64,000 nucleotides of DNA from Ulota crispa (Eukaryota > Streptophyta > Bryopsida > Orthotrichales > Orthotrichaceae): contig OY987242.1 of the NCBI GenBank assembly GCA_963920765.1, positions 23,336,002-23,400,001 on the forward strand. Direction: 5' to 3'. Numbering within the stretch: position 1 is the first letter of the stretch; every line of letters begins with the position of its first letter. The position numbers were made by a program, and so were the translations under genes. Below, piece after piece: positions 11,164-23,540 of the stretch. The notes below the pieces were generated by a model. It searched no databases and was not told the DNA's origin. It saw only the letters and a list, made by a program, of their open reading frames with translations.

Positions 11164-12591
11164 AAATGACAAGGTAATCACAAAAACAAGTATTGTTCTT
11201 TTAGATGCTAGTACTTGGAAGTACGTGGATTAAAGAAAAATAATACTATTTCTAATTTCATTTGGGCAATATGGATTGAACCCTGATGGAAGCATGTTGT
11301 TTGGTTCTAGCGTAGTAAGGTAGAAGCACCCAAATGTGACACTTACCTCATATGTGGTAATTTGGAGGGTCTTTTGAGAATGTAATTGCATGTGCTTGTT
11401 AAGGAATGGGTATAGATTCAAGCAAAATTGTTTCTAGAATTTTCTGAGATCATATGAATAAATTATGAATTGTTGAAGATAACTGCCTAGATTCATCTAT
11501 TGTGGACACTAAACCCCTTGATAAAATGACAACAAAAAGAGCATGTCACACCCAATCAAAAACTGCTACCTACACAATTTTTATTCCCTTATGTCAACTT
11601 GGGTGTTTAATTTGGGTGCATTCGTGTCTAGTTTGGGTGTATTTGTGTCTACTTTAGGTTTAATTTTAGATGTTACAAAATAGATAGTGTTGCAATTAGG
11701 TGCCCCTACCTTATAGTAATACACTCAAAACATAGCCATTGCATACGCACTTGAAGAATCTCTATTTTGTGACATGTGACACTTCAACTCCTTAGCTGCC
11801 TATGTGCATGAGCAATAATATTTCTGGCCTCCTCTTTGTTACTTATTGACCTCTAGTGGCCACTTTGCAACAATATTTTGGTTCTCTTAACATTTATTTG
11901 AGCAATTGAATACAAAGTGAAACAAACTTTAATCCCAAAGTTATATAAATTCATACTTTGTACAATGAAAGGAGTGCTTACATTGGTGTTCCATCTAAAT
12001 GATATTTCATTCTTTTAAAATTTTCTCCGAGTCTTTAGAAGTTAACTTTCCTATATGACTAATTTCATGAATTTGAGAGAAGTAGCATTCATTTAGAGAT
12101 AAAGGCCAAAATATGCAAAAACAAAAAGAGGCATCTAGATATGTAAGAATTAATTTTTGTCCAAGGATAGACCCTTTGGTGACAAAGCATTTTTCTTTCT
12201 TTGAGGAGGATTTCCAATCTAGCAACTTTTCGATAAAAATAAGGGCCGGTTTTCATGATGCAGTGGAATTAAAGAATTGCAAAAACAACAAAAGATTTAC
12301 AAAGTTATGTATGAAAGTGCAGTACAAATTACAAAATTGGACATTAGAAATGATGTTTCTTCAAGTTTCTCTTAAGAAGCAAGGGATTTTTGGAAATTTG
12401 TAATTTTTGAAGTCAAAAAACACTAAATGCTATGAAGGCAATTCACAAGCAGCATGGAAGTTGGCCCAAAGAGTATTACAATCACATGAGGGCTCTTGAA
12501 AAAAATCAAATGAGGATCTTTGAAAAAAACCAACTATATCTTCCATTCTCTCACACTCGATGAAAATATATACTTCGTGAACATATCATAC
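11164..12591. other. Intergenic, AT-rich, no gene seen
   Basis: It includes a short imperfect repetition of TTTGGGTGTATTTGTGTC around 11595-11665. No TIR pair or coding signal is otherwise visible. Confidence 0.5.
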
Positions 12592-13523
12592 TTAACCCCT
12601 AAAGCACTGAACACCCTTTTTTGGCAACATAGCAATTTTGGGCAACTCACTACCAATGGGATTTTCATATTTTTCCTTTGAAATTTTCAAATATGATGTG
12701 TCCAAAGAGTAGCTTTAAGGCCCAACAATTTTCATAACTTTTGGCTTCATGGTTCAAAAGTTATTGCATGAATTGTAGTTTTCTTTGCTTGGCAAGCAGC
12801 CAAAAAACTTCTTTAAAATTTACATTTTTTGAATTTTGTTTTTTGAGATTGGTTCTTCAAATTTATATATACTTGGAAGCTTTGAATCATTCCATTTTGA
12901 TCAATGAGATGAAAGTTATGAGGAGATTTTGTTTGAGGGCAGTTATGGATTTTCTCCTCTAAAATAAACTTTGAAATCCATTAATTTACTCAATTTTTAT
13001 ATTTTAGAACAAAACAAAATAACAAACCGATGTAGGTTGTTTATCACAACATAAGAACCATTGGGATTGGAATTTTTCATTTTCATGATTAAGTTCCTAA
13101 CAATTTAGTGGTTTGAATCATTCTCTACTTCTTTTTACTTACTATCGTTTTTCCATGTGTTTTACAGTTCCAAATGATTTGAACATTTTCAAGTATGTAC
13201 CCAAACTGCTTAGAAGATAAAATCCAAAAAATCACAACTGCATTTTGGAGTTTTATTCATACAAATATGACATTGTGAAATGCAGCTGCACATATTTTTG
13301 CAAAGAAAAAATGCTTTTTGTCAATTAAAACTCAAATATCTAACAATCTACATGGTGAAAACCCTTGGATTTCTTTTCACATTTTTTGATACTAGTGTAG
13401 TACAAGATCTTACGATTATATTTGTCAAAAGAAGTTTTTTTTCTAAAGTTTGGTACTTGTATTAGAAATAATAGTTTTGGAGTAATTTTGGTGAAACATT
13501 GAGCTTAGTGCTTTAGGGGTTAA
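12592..13523. mobile_element. Family A element A5
   Basis: The 20-bp ends match almost perfectly: TTAACCCCTAAAGCACTG and the inverse of TTAACCCCTAAAGCACTA. It is a full-length copy of about 930 bp in the same orientation as A20 (60595) and A12 (30177). It shares internal blocks with A20 such as ACCATTGGGATTGG and TTGAATCATTCTCTACTT. It contains no transposase. Confidence 0.93.
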
Positions 13524-14421
13524 TTGGTCTTTTCAAGTTGCTCATGAATATTGATTTCAGGTTTATGTTATTGTTTTTATTAGGCCCATCAAGAACACAC
13601 CTTTGTTTGTATCCATACATAAGAGCATCCGAACCCTTACATGCAAAATTTTACTTGCTAAGTGTTTATATCTATTTTTGAAGAGCCTACAAAATTCTTG
13701 TCCCCCATCCTTGCTTTTTAGACGAGTCCTACAAATAATCAATTAAATAATCATCAAGTGGAACATAGGATAAAGCTCACTAAACTTGGGGTGAATAACA
13801 ATTTCAAGGGTCATTATCAAACACACTCAATTTGAGTTTCAAGAGAACATTTTAAGGGATCTTTTACACTTATCATCCAAACATCGTGTGTGTTAGAGTT
13901 TTTGCGTGTATCAATGCAAATGCCCTAAGAGCATCATCAACCCAAGACAAGGAATGAGACTATAACTTCATTTCTATAGATGGGGGCTAATGGTATGGGA
14001 GAATGAGGTACTTTTAGGCTAGAGCGCAATTACGGCAACACATAACCAATACAAGGCCCCGTCAAAAAGCCACTCTCCCATTGCAATTTTCCTCTTTCCC
14101 TAGTGCCCTTGGTCTTCCCATGTAACATGTGCTTGACCGCCACACTGCTTGCAACAACTAGCAACTTCTTTGCAACAACTTGCAAGAGCTTGTAATTGAC
14201 GTTTTCTAATGCCTAGATCTGCAACAGGAGTGGGAATATTTGACATGTGAATGGGGTTGGAGACTAGGAGCAGCGTGACATAGAATCAACTAGGTCATAG
14301 TCTAGAACCTCATCTCCAGGTTGATGATGCCCTAATGTGTTTACAAATGCTCCCACAAATAGAGCTATTAAGTATACTAAGTGATGAGCAGACTTTGGTG
14401 GAGTAGGTAGGTTTGTATTGG
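13524..14421. other. Intergenic, no feature recognised
   Basis: Mixed AT-rich DNA. I see no gene and no paired repeat ends. Confidence 0.45.
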
Positions 14422-14423
14422 TA

Positions 14424-14833
14424 AGGTAGAGAGATAACATTTAAGGATTTGGGTTACTGCAAGGTCTCAAAAAATTTAGGAATTTTTTTGTAGGGTTAGC
14501 CTTTCAACAAGCTATCATGGAGCATCATTTTGTGGAAAAAAGTACTGTTAAATGTTTAATATTAAAAGACAAAGTTTCAGCTCATAGGACCCTCAAAGCA
14601 ATTGTAGACTAACACTACAATTGTTTGGATGTGTTCCTATAACAACACTTGACTATAACAACACTTGACAATCCAATCTCAACCCTCCCAAATGAGCTTA
14701 GCAATTGACATGTGACAAGACGTGCTTGTGCAAATAACATTCACATTTCTATTTTGGATTCAAGAGTGTATGATGAACACCCCAAATGTAGGGTGCAAAA
14801 TTGAGAGCCGCTTGGGAATGGGTATGTCTACCT
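14424..14833 (+). mobile_element. Family B MITE, copy B1 (410 bp)
   Basis: It starts AGGTAGAGAGATAACATT and ends GGGTATGTCTACCT, each flanked by TA. The ends are imperfect inverted repeats of the family consensus AGGTAGRYATACCCAT. Other copies are at 25079, 38984, 45938 and 62266. The TA duplication suggests a Tc1/mariner-type origin, but the superfamily is not proven. Confidence 0.8.
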
Positions 14834-14835
14834 TA

Positions 14836-15195
14836 CCAATGGTATCGCATTTTGAGGCATACCATGTGGAAATAAAAATCCACCAGAGAGGCTTTGTGTT
14901 TACTTAGAATAGTTTGCTCTTGTTGGAAGCAGTGTTATGCTTGCCTGGATTTGGGCCACAAAGTGCTGAATCTGTGAAGACAAAGTTAGATAACCGACTT
15001 GTCGCACGATTCTTCTGTATTTTCTCCGAAATATTCTAGTATTTTCTCTGATTTTTTTTCCCTCTGTAAAATGTGGCTCAGATATGCACCGATCAATATC
15101 CGGGGAGAACCGGCATTCAGTGTATTGTCAGCCAGTTTGAGTTACAAAAAAGCTGGTTGCCAGTCAAATTTTACAGTAAAACTAATTATAGTAAC
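14836..15195. other. Intergenic, no feature recognised
   Basis: Short spacer between B1 and A6 with no supported feature. Confidence 0.45.
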
Positions 15196-15879
15196 TTAAC
15201 CCCTAAATGCCGAAGGCTTTTTTGAGCTTTTAGGAATTTGCTCTAAACTGAACAAAAAGTCAACTTTTGGATAAGTTTTATCAATTTTTTTAAAATTGGA
15301 ATTGTACAAATTCAAACTAGATATGTTAAATATCACACAGAAAAACAAAACACACCAAGCGCACTTATGGATTGAATGATTATAATGTTTGATCAAGAGG
15401 GTGTTAAAACTGCAAGAATGACTTCAAGTCTTTCAATCCTCTTTTCACATGTCAAATCTAAAATGTTGGTCACAAAAAATATGAGGTTAAAGGACATAAC
15501 ATACATAACTCCAATCCACTTACAGCTTTTCAAAATCTCTTTTATAATTTTCAAAAACAAATTTCTAGTGTGAATTTGTCTTCAAGATCTAGTGTACTTG
15601 AGGCTCATTTTCATGAGCTCTCAACACTAAAAAAGTCAAGATTGCAATTGACACCCTTGCACAAAATCTTGAATAAAAAATTCACCATCAATGATTTTTG
15701 AAATCGGGTTTTTGGTGGTAAAACCACTAGTAGAAAACTCCTTCCAAAACAATAGAAACCCAACAATTTCTTGTTGATTTGGGCACTTGCCCACGCTAAT
15801 TGACTAATTTAACAGAATTCTGTAAAAAACTAAATACATTCTGTTGATTTGGACACCATTATCTAAATCAACAAAAATT

Positions 15880-16880
15880 TTGGAATCTTATGAAGATCTT
15901 TTGGGATTTTTTTGTGAATCTTCAAGAATCTTCAAGAATCTTTTGGGAATCATTGAGAATCTTTTCAGGATTTTTAAGAATATTTAAGAATCTTTCCGAG
16001 ATTTTAGAATCTTTGAGAATCTTTTAGGAATCTTCATGAATCTTTGGAAATCTTTCGAAATCTTTTCAAGTTTTTTTGGAATCTTTTTGGAATCTTCAAG
16101 AATCTTTGGAAATCTTTGAGAATCTTTGAGAATCTTTGAGAATCTTTTGAAATCTTTGGGAATCTTTTCTTTTTTTTTTGGAATCTTTGAGAGTGTTTGA
16201 GAAAAATTAAGAATCTTTGAGAATCTTTGAGAATCATTGAGAATCTTTTTGGAATCTTTAAGAATCTTTGGAAATCTTTTCAAGTTTTTTTGGAATCTTT
16301 GAGAATGTTTGAGAACAATTGAGAATCTTTAAGAATCTTTGAGAATCATTGAGAATCTTTTTGGAATCTTCAAGAATCTTTGGAAATCTTTGGAAATCTT
16401 TGAGAATCTTTGAGAATCTTTTAGGAATCTTTGAAAATCATTTGGAATCTTTGGGAATCTTTTCAAGTATTTTGGAATCTTTGAGAATGTTTGAGAACAA
16501 TTGAGAATGTTTGAGAATGTTTGAGAATCTTTGAGAAATCTTTTAGGAATCTTTGAGAATCTTTTGGAATCTTTGGAAATCTTTTCAAGTTTTTTTGGAA
16601 TCTTTGAGAATGTTTGAGAACAATTGAGAATCATTGAGAATCTTTGAGAATCTCTTTGGAATCTTCAAGAATCTTTGGAAATCTATGAGAATCTTTTGGA
16701 ATCTTTGGGAATCTTTTCAAGTTTTTTTGGAATCTTCGAGAATGTTTGAGAACAATTGAGAATCTTTGAGAATCTTTGGGAATCTTTTGAGAATCTTTTT
16801 TGAAATTCAAAAAATCTTTGAAAATCTCTAAGAATTTTCAAGAACCTTTTTGGAATCTTTGAGAATCTTTTTAAAATTTT
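15880..16880. repeat. Tandem array of about 10-bp units inside the CACTA element
   Basis: The unit is GAATCTTTGA with variants (GAATCTTTTG, GAATGTTTGA, GAATCATTGA). A higher-order block containing CTTTTCAAGTTTTTTTGG then GAATGTTTGAGAACAATTG recurs about five times. Long minus-strand frames made of Lys, Asp, Ser, Phe and Ile are by-products of the repeat. Confidence 0.93.
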
Positions 16881-17732
16881 TAAGGAATTTGTTAAAGTAC
16901 TTCAAAATACTTATAGAAATAGAATCTCTTAGATTGAATTAGAGTCCTTTAGGAATCTTTTTGTAAATCATCAAAATACTTTCAAAAAAACTATCACAAT
17001 AGTTTAGGTTTGTTTTTGAAATCTTTCTAAAATCTTTTTGGACCTCATTAAATTCTTTTGAAGTTTTAAAAAATAAAAGAAGTTTTCAAAAAAAAAGAAT
17101 CTTTTAGAAGTTTGAGTGTACATTGACTGGTTTTATTTTCTTTACTTTTCACAATTTGGTAAGATTTAAAATTAGTAGCCTTTAAAGTCAAGTAAAAACA
17201 TGACCATAATAACAAAATACTCAACAGTTTTTTGTTGATCTAGATGCTTTTGGACACAACTTCACTAATTCAACAAAATTTTGTATAAAAAGTACAACAT
17301 TTTGTTGTTTTAAATACCAAAATTTCTTTACAAACAAATATAAAAGATGCTCCTCAATTCTTTGAAGAAATCATAAATGTCCCTTAAGGATTAAAAGTAC
17401 CAAAAATATCTTTGTGTTACATGATAACCAAGTGTATAGTTTAATGCAAATTCTTACAAGAAACCAAAGGTAATTTTTACATTTCAAATAACACAAGGAT
17501 ATATTTAACATTTCAAAATAGAAGAGTTATTTTATTAATTTTCCAAAATAATAGGAGTATAATTGATATTCCTACAAAAAATAAGGACTATTTTTTATGT
17601 TTCACATATTTTCGGCATAAACTTGATATTTTGAAAGACTTAAAGGGTATTTTTAGTATTTTTCCTTCTATTACTAACCAAATGAATTAAAAAAAATAAT
17701 CTTATAAAATATTTTTATAAGTTTTAAAAGAT

Positions 17733-18140
17733 GGGAATTGATATGTGTACCACACTCTTCTAATTACTATACCACACCACGAGGTAAATTTTAGATTTCA
17801 TCAAAAAGCTGAATTTGAAAATTTTGAATTCAGATTTGGACTTAGAGACCATGGTATTGTCTAGAACCATAAAAAAAATTGCAATTCAACAACACCTAAT
17901 GAAAAAGTTTAGTTAGGGAGAAAATTGTTAATTTTACTTTTGTTTATAAAAAAAGATAAGCTTTTTCATTGGGTGTTGTTGAATTGCAACTTTTTTTATG
18001 GTCCTAGACAATACCATGGTCTCTAAGTCCAAATTTGAATTCAAAATTTTCAAACTCAAATTTTTGATGGTAGAAATCTAAAATTTACTCCAGGGGTGTG
18101 GTACAGTAGTTCAAAGGGTGTGGTTCACATATTAATGCCG
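17733..18140. mobile_element. Family E foldback element, copy E1
   Basis: It starts GGGAATTGATATGTGTACC and folds on itself: CAATGAAAAAGCT-type sequence on one arm and AGCTTTTTCATTGGGTG on the other, with ACCATGGTATTGTCTAG and its inverse outside. The flanks TTAAAAGAT and TTAAAAAAT could be a decayed 9-bp duplication. A second copy is at 53427. Confidence 0.75.
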
Positions 18141-18652
18141 TTAAAAAATATCCAAAACTATTCAAAAGTCAACAGAATTTTGATTTTATAATTGCAAGGT
18201 TTTAATTCCGTAACTTTTCACGACTTCATGTTATTTGAAGCTATCAAACTATGGAGGCTATTTTAACAAAATAAGGTTATTTTTACAAAAAAACTAGCAC
18301 TAAATAATAATTATTAATGAATACAACCTTTGCTTGCAATAATCCTTATGAGATTTGTGAATTCCAATAAAAATTTATAAACAAAATAAAAAAGATAGAA
18401 ATAAACAATTTATTTAAAATTTCTAAACACCTTCTCTGACTTTAGCTCATAACTTTTGATAAAAAAATTGAAATCCAAAAAAATTGTTGGAGGTGAAAGT
18501 AAAGTACATTTACCAACTTTTCTTAGTTCTAAGTTTTTTGAAAAAAAGTCCTTTAATGGGCGGAAATAGCCTTCAAAGTCTACTGGATTACTAAAGACAT
18601 GAACATTTAATGTACAAATAGAATCAAGATACCTATGTGTACATGTGCATTT

Positions 18653-18790
18653 GCACATTCTCTAGTGGTTTTGAGAATGTGCTAAAGTTGTGGAGTGTTA
18701 GAGGAGAAGTGGAGGGTTCAAACCCCACTACCAGTAGCTGCCCGGGAGTTTGGGCAGCTGCCCGGAAGTTCGAGCAGTTGCCCATCTCCT
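18653..18790 (+). repeat. Possible tRNA-derived SINE or Pol III-like segment
   Basis: GGTTCAAACCCC matches the Pol III B box. A weak A-box-like TAGTGGTTTTGAG lies about 50 bp upstream. Two hairpins are present: GCACATTCTC with GAGAATGTGC, and AGCTGCCC with GGGCAGCT. There is no poly(A) tail or clear duplication, so the call is tentative. Confidence 0.3.
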
Positions 18791-19160
18791 AAAAAGTTCA
18801 CATTTTTGTAAAATAAAAACAAACTCTATGAAAAAAAAAATTTAAAAATGAAAAAAAAAAGAATTGAACAACATAAAATACGTAATAGAAATTAACAACA
18901 AATTAACAGAAAATTGTAAATAATCAATAGAAAATCAATAGAAAAGTACCCAAATCAACTTGACCAAATTCACAGAAAAAATCAATAGTTTTTGGTTGAA
19001 ATTCTGTTGATTTTGTGCTGAATTTTCTACTAGTGAACCAGACTTCAAAAATATCATCTTTGAAATATAAAATACTAAAAATAATAACTTCATTAGGTTT
19101 TATTGAACATCAAAATATTATCGGCACCAAAATGTGGTGCTTTTGGCAATTAGGGGTTAA

Positions 19161-20199
19161 AGTGTAAATGTAGAGAGTTTTTGATGCAATTTGGTGAAAA
19201 AGTAATTGAAAATGAGAAATGTTGGATTTTAGTCAATGAAGTCAAGATTTCTCCCCAATTGGTGACATTGATCTATTACACTAGCAAGTTTCAGATGCCC
19301 ATTGAACTAGTTTTGCAACTTTTGCTGTTTGGTGAAGGGTGTCTATGGTCCTTAGGAAAGACATCAACAAAATGACCTTTAGCTTACATATATTAAAAAA
19401 GGGTGGTTCATAATATATCAACAAGTTTTAGGTACCGGTTGTACTAATAGAGGCAACATGTATATCCGTAAACAAATTTTGTAGTAACAATCTTATCACA
19501 AAATGTGGTCAATTTTAAAATTTAAACAACAAGACTAATTAATTCACAAACTTTATCAACCTAATTCAATGTAAAGTCTCAATGTAAACCACTTTATGTA
19601 TGTACCCCTCTCTCTACTTTATGCATGTACTCCTCTCTCTACTTTATGCATGTACTCCTCTTTTCATTTTATGCATGTATCCCTCTCTCTACTTTATGCA
19701 TGTACCCCTTTCTCCACTCTAGCATGTATATCCCTCTCTCCCCTATTGGTCCTCCATTAGAAGAACTTAGTGTAAACCACTTTGCGCATATATCCTTCTT
19801 TCCAACGCATTTTTTTTGGCAAACTATTGCCAAATTGGCAAAAAACTGATAGGTTTCTATCTGTCTAGGATAGTCCTTCCATTTATTATCCAGTACTCCC
19901 ATTGACATGTGTAATTTGAAAAATGAAGAAAATGCCTTGCTTCTCTCATGTGGTGGTTAACAATAAAGTATGACAACACTCTTTTTAACCAATTAGATTG
20001 AGCCGCTGCACTAGACGTTAACATGTCATTGGTAGTTGCACCACAACACTCTCTCAAACCAATCAAAATGAAGATATATTCTTTAATATATATGAGATAT
20101 ATAGAATCTATCTAAATTCTCAAACTTTGATTGGTCCAAAGGTTGTAAAGTGGGATTCAATATTTCACAAGTTTCAAACTTGGGTTCATTTATGAATGT
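19161..20199. other. Intergenic with one minisatellite
   Basis: Apart from the minisatellite at 19590-19736 I see no gene or repeat end. Confidence 0.45.
19590..19736. repeat. 25-26-bp minisatellite
   Basis: About five and a half copies of ACTTTATGCATGTACTCC followed by TCTCTCT, diverging at a few positions. Confidence 0.9.
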
Positions 20200-21123
20200 T
20201 TAACCCTTAATTGTAGAAGGGACATTTTTTGCCCCCTAGTCATCAAAAAACACTTTGTAAGACCAAAAAAAAACTATTTTCCATCTAATTTTTTATTAGA
20301 ATTGATCATAGATACATGATGCATCATGGAAAGCAAAAAACAACCTCATAAAAATGTGCTTGTATTTTTTAAATGACCTAAATTGTGAGAAGATTGAGAG
20401 ATACAATGTTAGGTTCCATGCTTCCCTTCTTGCAATTTTCATGAGGTTTACATGCACTATTGACTTTTGCAACTTTTAGAAATAGTATTATAGTCAAGCC
20501 TCTCTTATTGCATATTCCCTATTTGCATAACTACTTGGAGTTCTTAAATTGCATATTCTCTATATGCATAAAGTGTGGTTCAATAATCATGGATGGAGTT
20601 ATTTTTGTCAGAGTGGGACCACCAAAGTACAATGTCACCAATAGAAAATGTGCTTGAACCTCTTTGTGTGCGTACTACTAAAAAAAACTCCCCACCATTC
20701 CCATGCAATAACAAGGGTTTGAATGTATAATGTGTGGGCACTTGACACAACACTATAGAACACCTCAGAGCAATTGTAGAAGGGCAATCAAGGTAACTAG
20801 TCAAGAGTTCAATGGTTAAACAACAACAATATTTTTGGAAAGTATGTCACAAATGAGGCTATTTTGTGAGCATAAAATAGTGAGCCATGAGTGTTGAGCC
20901 AAGATTTTTGTGGAAGGGAACCAATTTCAAACTCAACAATGCAAATACTAGAAAAATGACATGTTTATCAAGAGATGAAGTTTTAAAATACACAATTATA
21001 GAGCCCTATGTGCACAAGTTATAGGTGAAATTTAGTATTATAACAAAAAGTATAGGCTCCCGCCTCACGGATCCTTGCTCACGGTATGGTATTTGTCATA
21101 ACCAAATCCCAACAACACACTCC
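20200..21123. other. Intergenic, with an unpaired family-A-like end
   Basis: TTAACCCTTAATTGTAG at 20200 resembles a family A terminus, but I find no convincing partner before A7. The rest is AT-rich without genes. Confidence 0.35.
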
Positions 21124-21364
21124 TTAACCCCTAAAGGATTGAGCAACCATTGTACATACAATGTATAATGCTGTATAAGTGATATTTGGAATGCATTCAC
21201 ACCTCTACTACGTTTGATATCAATACAAAAGTTAGCATATAGACAAATGCAATTCTAGCGGGCTAGTCAAGATCCTAAATTAAAACTTTTTGTTGGTAGC
21301 AAATGCTAGTTATATGATAACGTACATCTACATACAATGGTCACTTGGTTCTTTAGGGGGTTAA
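21124..21364. mobile_element. Family A short element A7 (241 bp)
   Basis: TTAACCCCTAAAGGATTG pairs with TTCTTTAGGGGGTTAA. The same short subfamily is inverted at 45465-45703, sharing blocks such as GCAAATGCTAGTTATATGA and its counterpart. Confidence 0.85.
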
Positions 21365-21915
21365 ACGTATTCAAACATCGTATTACTATATTTAGTTTCT
21401 GGGATTTTGGCATTGATTTGGACTTGCCAAGGTGGGAGGTGGGACAAAGAACCACTCTTGATAAAATACATGTGTAAAGATATCCAAAAAAACAATAATA
21501 AGTCAACCAAACCAAATAACAAATCAAATGATAAAACTTTGAATGTATATGACAAAAATTAGCAAGTTTTCAATATACCAACAAATTTTCAAAAAACATT
21601 TAATCCCTGTATAAACATATAACTTAGGCAATAATACCCGATGCATGCAATGAGAAACGCTTGATCTTCGCCAGTGAAGCTCAAAATATCCTACTGATGT
21701 TATGTATGTTGATGAAAAGATTATCTTGGGGGACTTGTTCCAGACCATTGACCCCTGCCAATGAAAAGTACTGTGTATCTTTTTCGTTTTGGAATAAAAT
21801 TACTTTCCTTGAGTCAGAAATAATTCACTCAATGCCATCATTCAAGGTACTTTGAACGTAGACGACCACTTTATGGACACCAAAGTTTTTATGTGATAAA
21901 CCTACTTGGGCTCTA
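21365..21915. other. Intergenic, no gene recognised
   Basis: Includes a slightly more complex patch at 21650-21780 without a recognisable product. Confidence 0.4.
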
Positions 21916-22158
21916 TTAACCCTTAAAGGATGTTGCCTACCAAAAGTGTTGTATGTATTTGTAGGAGAACCATTTAGTACTTGAAAAGAAAACTTTACAA
22001 CAAATGTCAAAAATTTCCCAAAAAATCCTAGTTGACCAGTATTATGTTTCTAACTTGATTTGAAATTTACAACTCCAATGGGATTCTTGTGCTATCCAAA
22101 TATCCCATCTGTATACAACATGGGAGACCGTATACAAAACAGCACCATCCTTTAGGGG
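21916..22158. mobile_element. Family A short element A8
   Basis: It starts TTAACCCTTAAAGGATG and ends CACCATCCTTTAGGGG, after which the expected TTAA is missing where it meets the next element. Confidence 0.65.
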
Positions 22159-22402
22159 TCCTGAGCGCCCAGCCCATATTCATCAAAATCTAAACCCATT
22201 CACACTCAATCCAACCAAATTGTTTTCACAAACAAGATTCACAAAATCTAACTGTATTGAATGGTAGGTGAGACAAGCCCCAAAATATAAGGAAAAGGAC
22301 AAATGATTTGACCGTACCAATAGAAAGATTATAATAAGTCAAACAGTAACTTTTTCATTTTTGAGCGCTCCATTTTGAGGTCTTGGGGTGCTCACGGGTT
22401 AA
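22159..22402. mobile_element. Family A-related element A8b, abutting A8
   Basis: The left end is CCTGAGCGCCCAGCCC and the right end GGGGTGCTCACGGGTTAA, the GAGCGCCC variant of the terminus also seen at 39252 and 63767. The left TTAA appears to have been lost at the junction with A8. Confidence 0.55.
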
Positions 22403-23540
22403 TTGTCTTTTCACACGATTTATAACTTTGTTGAATATTAAGGAGGAAATAATGAAGCACTGTCCTCATAGGCTCATACTGCCCTTCACAAAGTGTCTTT
22501 CATACACCATCAATCCAGAATTATAGAGGGCTTTCACTCTTGACTTCCCTTAAAGAAATAAATAAAAGTTGTCCCACTTCGATTTATAATCATGGTACTC
22601 ATATTTAGTTTGTTATGAGCTTTTGAAATTAGAATCGGGTAATGCATAAAATTTGTTTGAATTTGAATTGCTCATCATCAGTTCACTGAAAACTTTGATA
22701 TGTAGTTATATTTTAAAGCACACTTTTAGAGGAATGGTTGTATAACGCACTATAGTTGTTTCGCTTTGAGCTCCCATTATCATACTTTCGAAGATCGCGT
22801 TACATCACATTTAAAATCACATAATTGTCTTATATCCCTCAAAAGGCAAACATCTCAAGTGCAATATATACAATCTTCATGAGCAAGTAGGTAAACTAAA
22901 AAGGAAATCCTTCTTTCACCCTCTACCATGTTGTTGAAAATAGTCAGCATATCACACAAAAATTATTATTTCTTGTCATTGATGGATGTGAAATGACTAG
23001 ATAATATTGATTCACAAACACATTTTTTTAATCCTCATCTAACAAGCATCTATGTTACAAGAGGCTTTGTCTTTGTAGCACTTGCTTATATTTTGAGTAT
23101 TAAGGTACCTACTCAAACACCTCATGTTGAGGGCACTTAAGTCAAAGTAGCTAATTTGAAATGGACAAAGAAGTAAAATACATTTTTGAAATATTGGAGG
23201 ACAACTACTTTGCTCGAGGTTTTATGCATTGTTTTACTAAAGATAACCTTTCCACCCTTCAAGGACAAGATTTTAGAGTTAACAATTTCCAAAAACTCAA
23301 AATTGCCAACTTTGAATAAAATAAATATAGAAAATAACACAAAATTCAAAGATTTGACTTTTACACGTAGAATTAGGTGCTTTCTACCACTTGTATTTTA
23401 CAAAAATCCGTTCTAGAACAACATTGTAATTTGGAATGGCATGGCCTTCAATGTACCTTCTATTGTGTAAGCACATATTACCACACACAACACATTGGGT
23501 ATCCAATAGAAATTATATGTAAAAAAAGACCACGAACTTA
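22403..23540. other. Intergenic, no feature recognised
   Basis: AT-rich DNA. I see no gene or paired repeat ends. Confidence 0.45.

Larger units (their letters stand above)
15725..19035. mobile_element. Non-autonomous CACTA (CMC) transposon, 3.3 kb
   Basis: The ends CACTAGTAGAAAACTCC and GAATTTTCTACTAGTG are inverted, and AAC duplicates on both sides (15722-15724 and 19036-19038). Both subterminal regions hold repeated AATTCTGTTGATTT-type boxes in both orientations, the usual transposase-binding architecture of CACTA elements. No transposase or TNPA-like frame is present. The cargo is a 1-kb tandem array, a family E foldback and a possible tRNA-derived SINE. It sits inside A6 and is therefore younger than it. 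Confidence 0.93.
15196..19160. mobile_element. Family A element A6, split by a CACTA element
   Basis: The ends are TTAACCCCTAAATGCCGA and TTTGGCAATTAGGGGTTAA. Removing the CACTA insertion leaves about 650 bp, the same size class as A2 and in inverted orientation to it. Confidence 0.85.

Noticed and set aside
15984-16634. Several minus-strand frames of about 70-100 codons rich in Lys, Asp, Ser, Phe and Ile
   Set aside because: They are by-products of the GAATCTTTGA tandem array, which lacks stops in these frames.
16000-16880. Regular short repeats reminiscent of a CRISPR array
   Set aside because: Units of 10 bp without unique spacers, inside a CACTA element in a eukaryotic genome.
20200-20220. 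Family A left end TTAACCCTTAATTGTAG
   Set aside because: No matching right end before the next element. It may be chance or a truncated copy.
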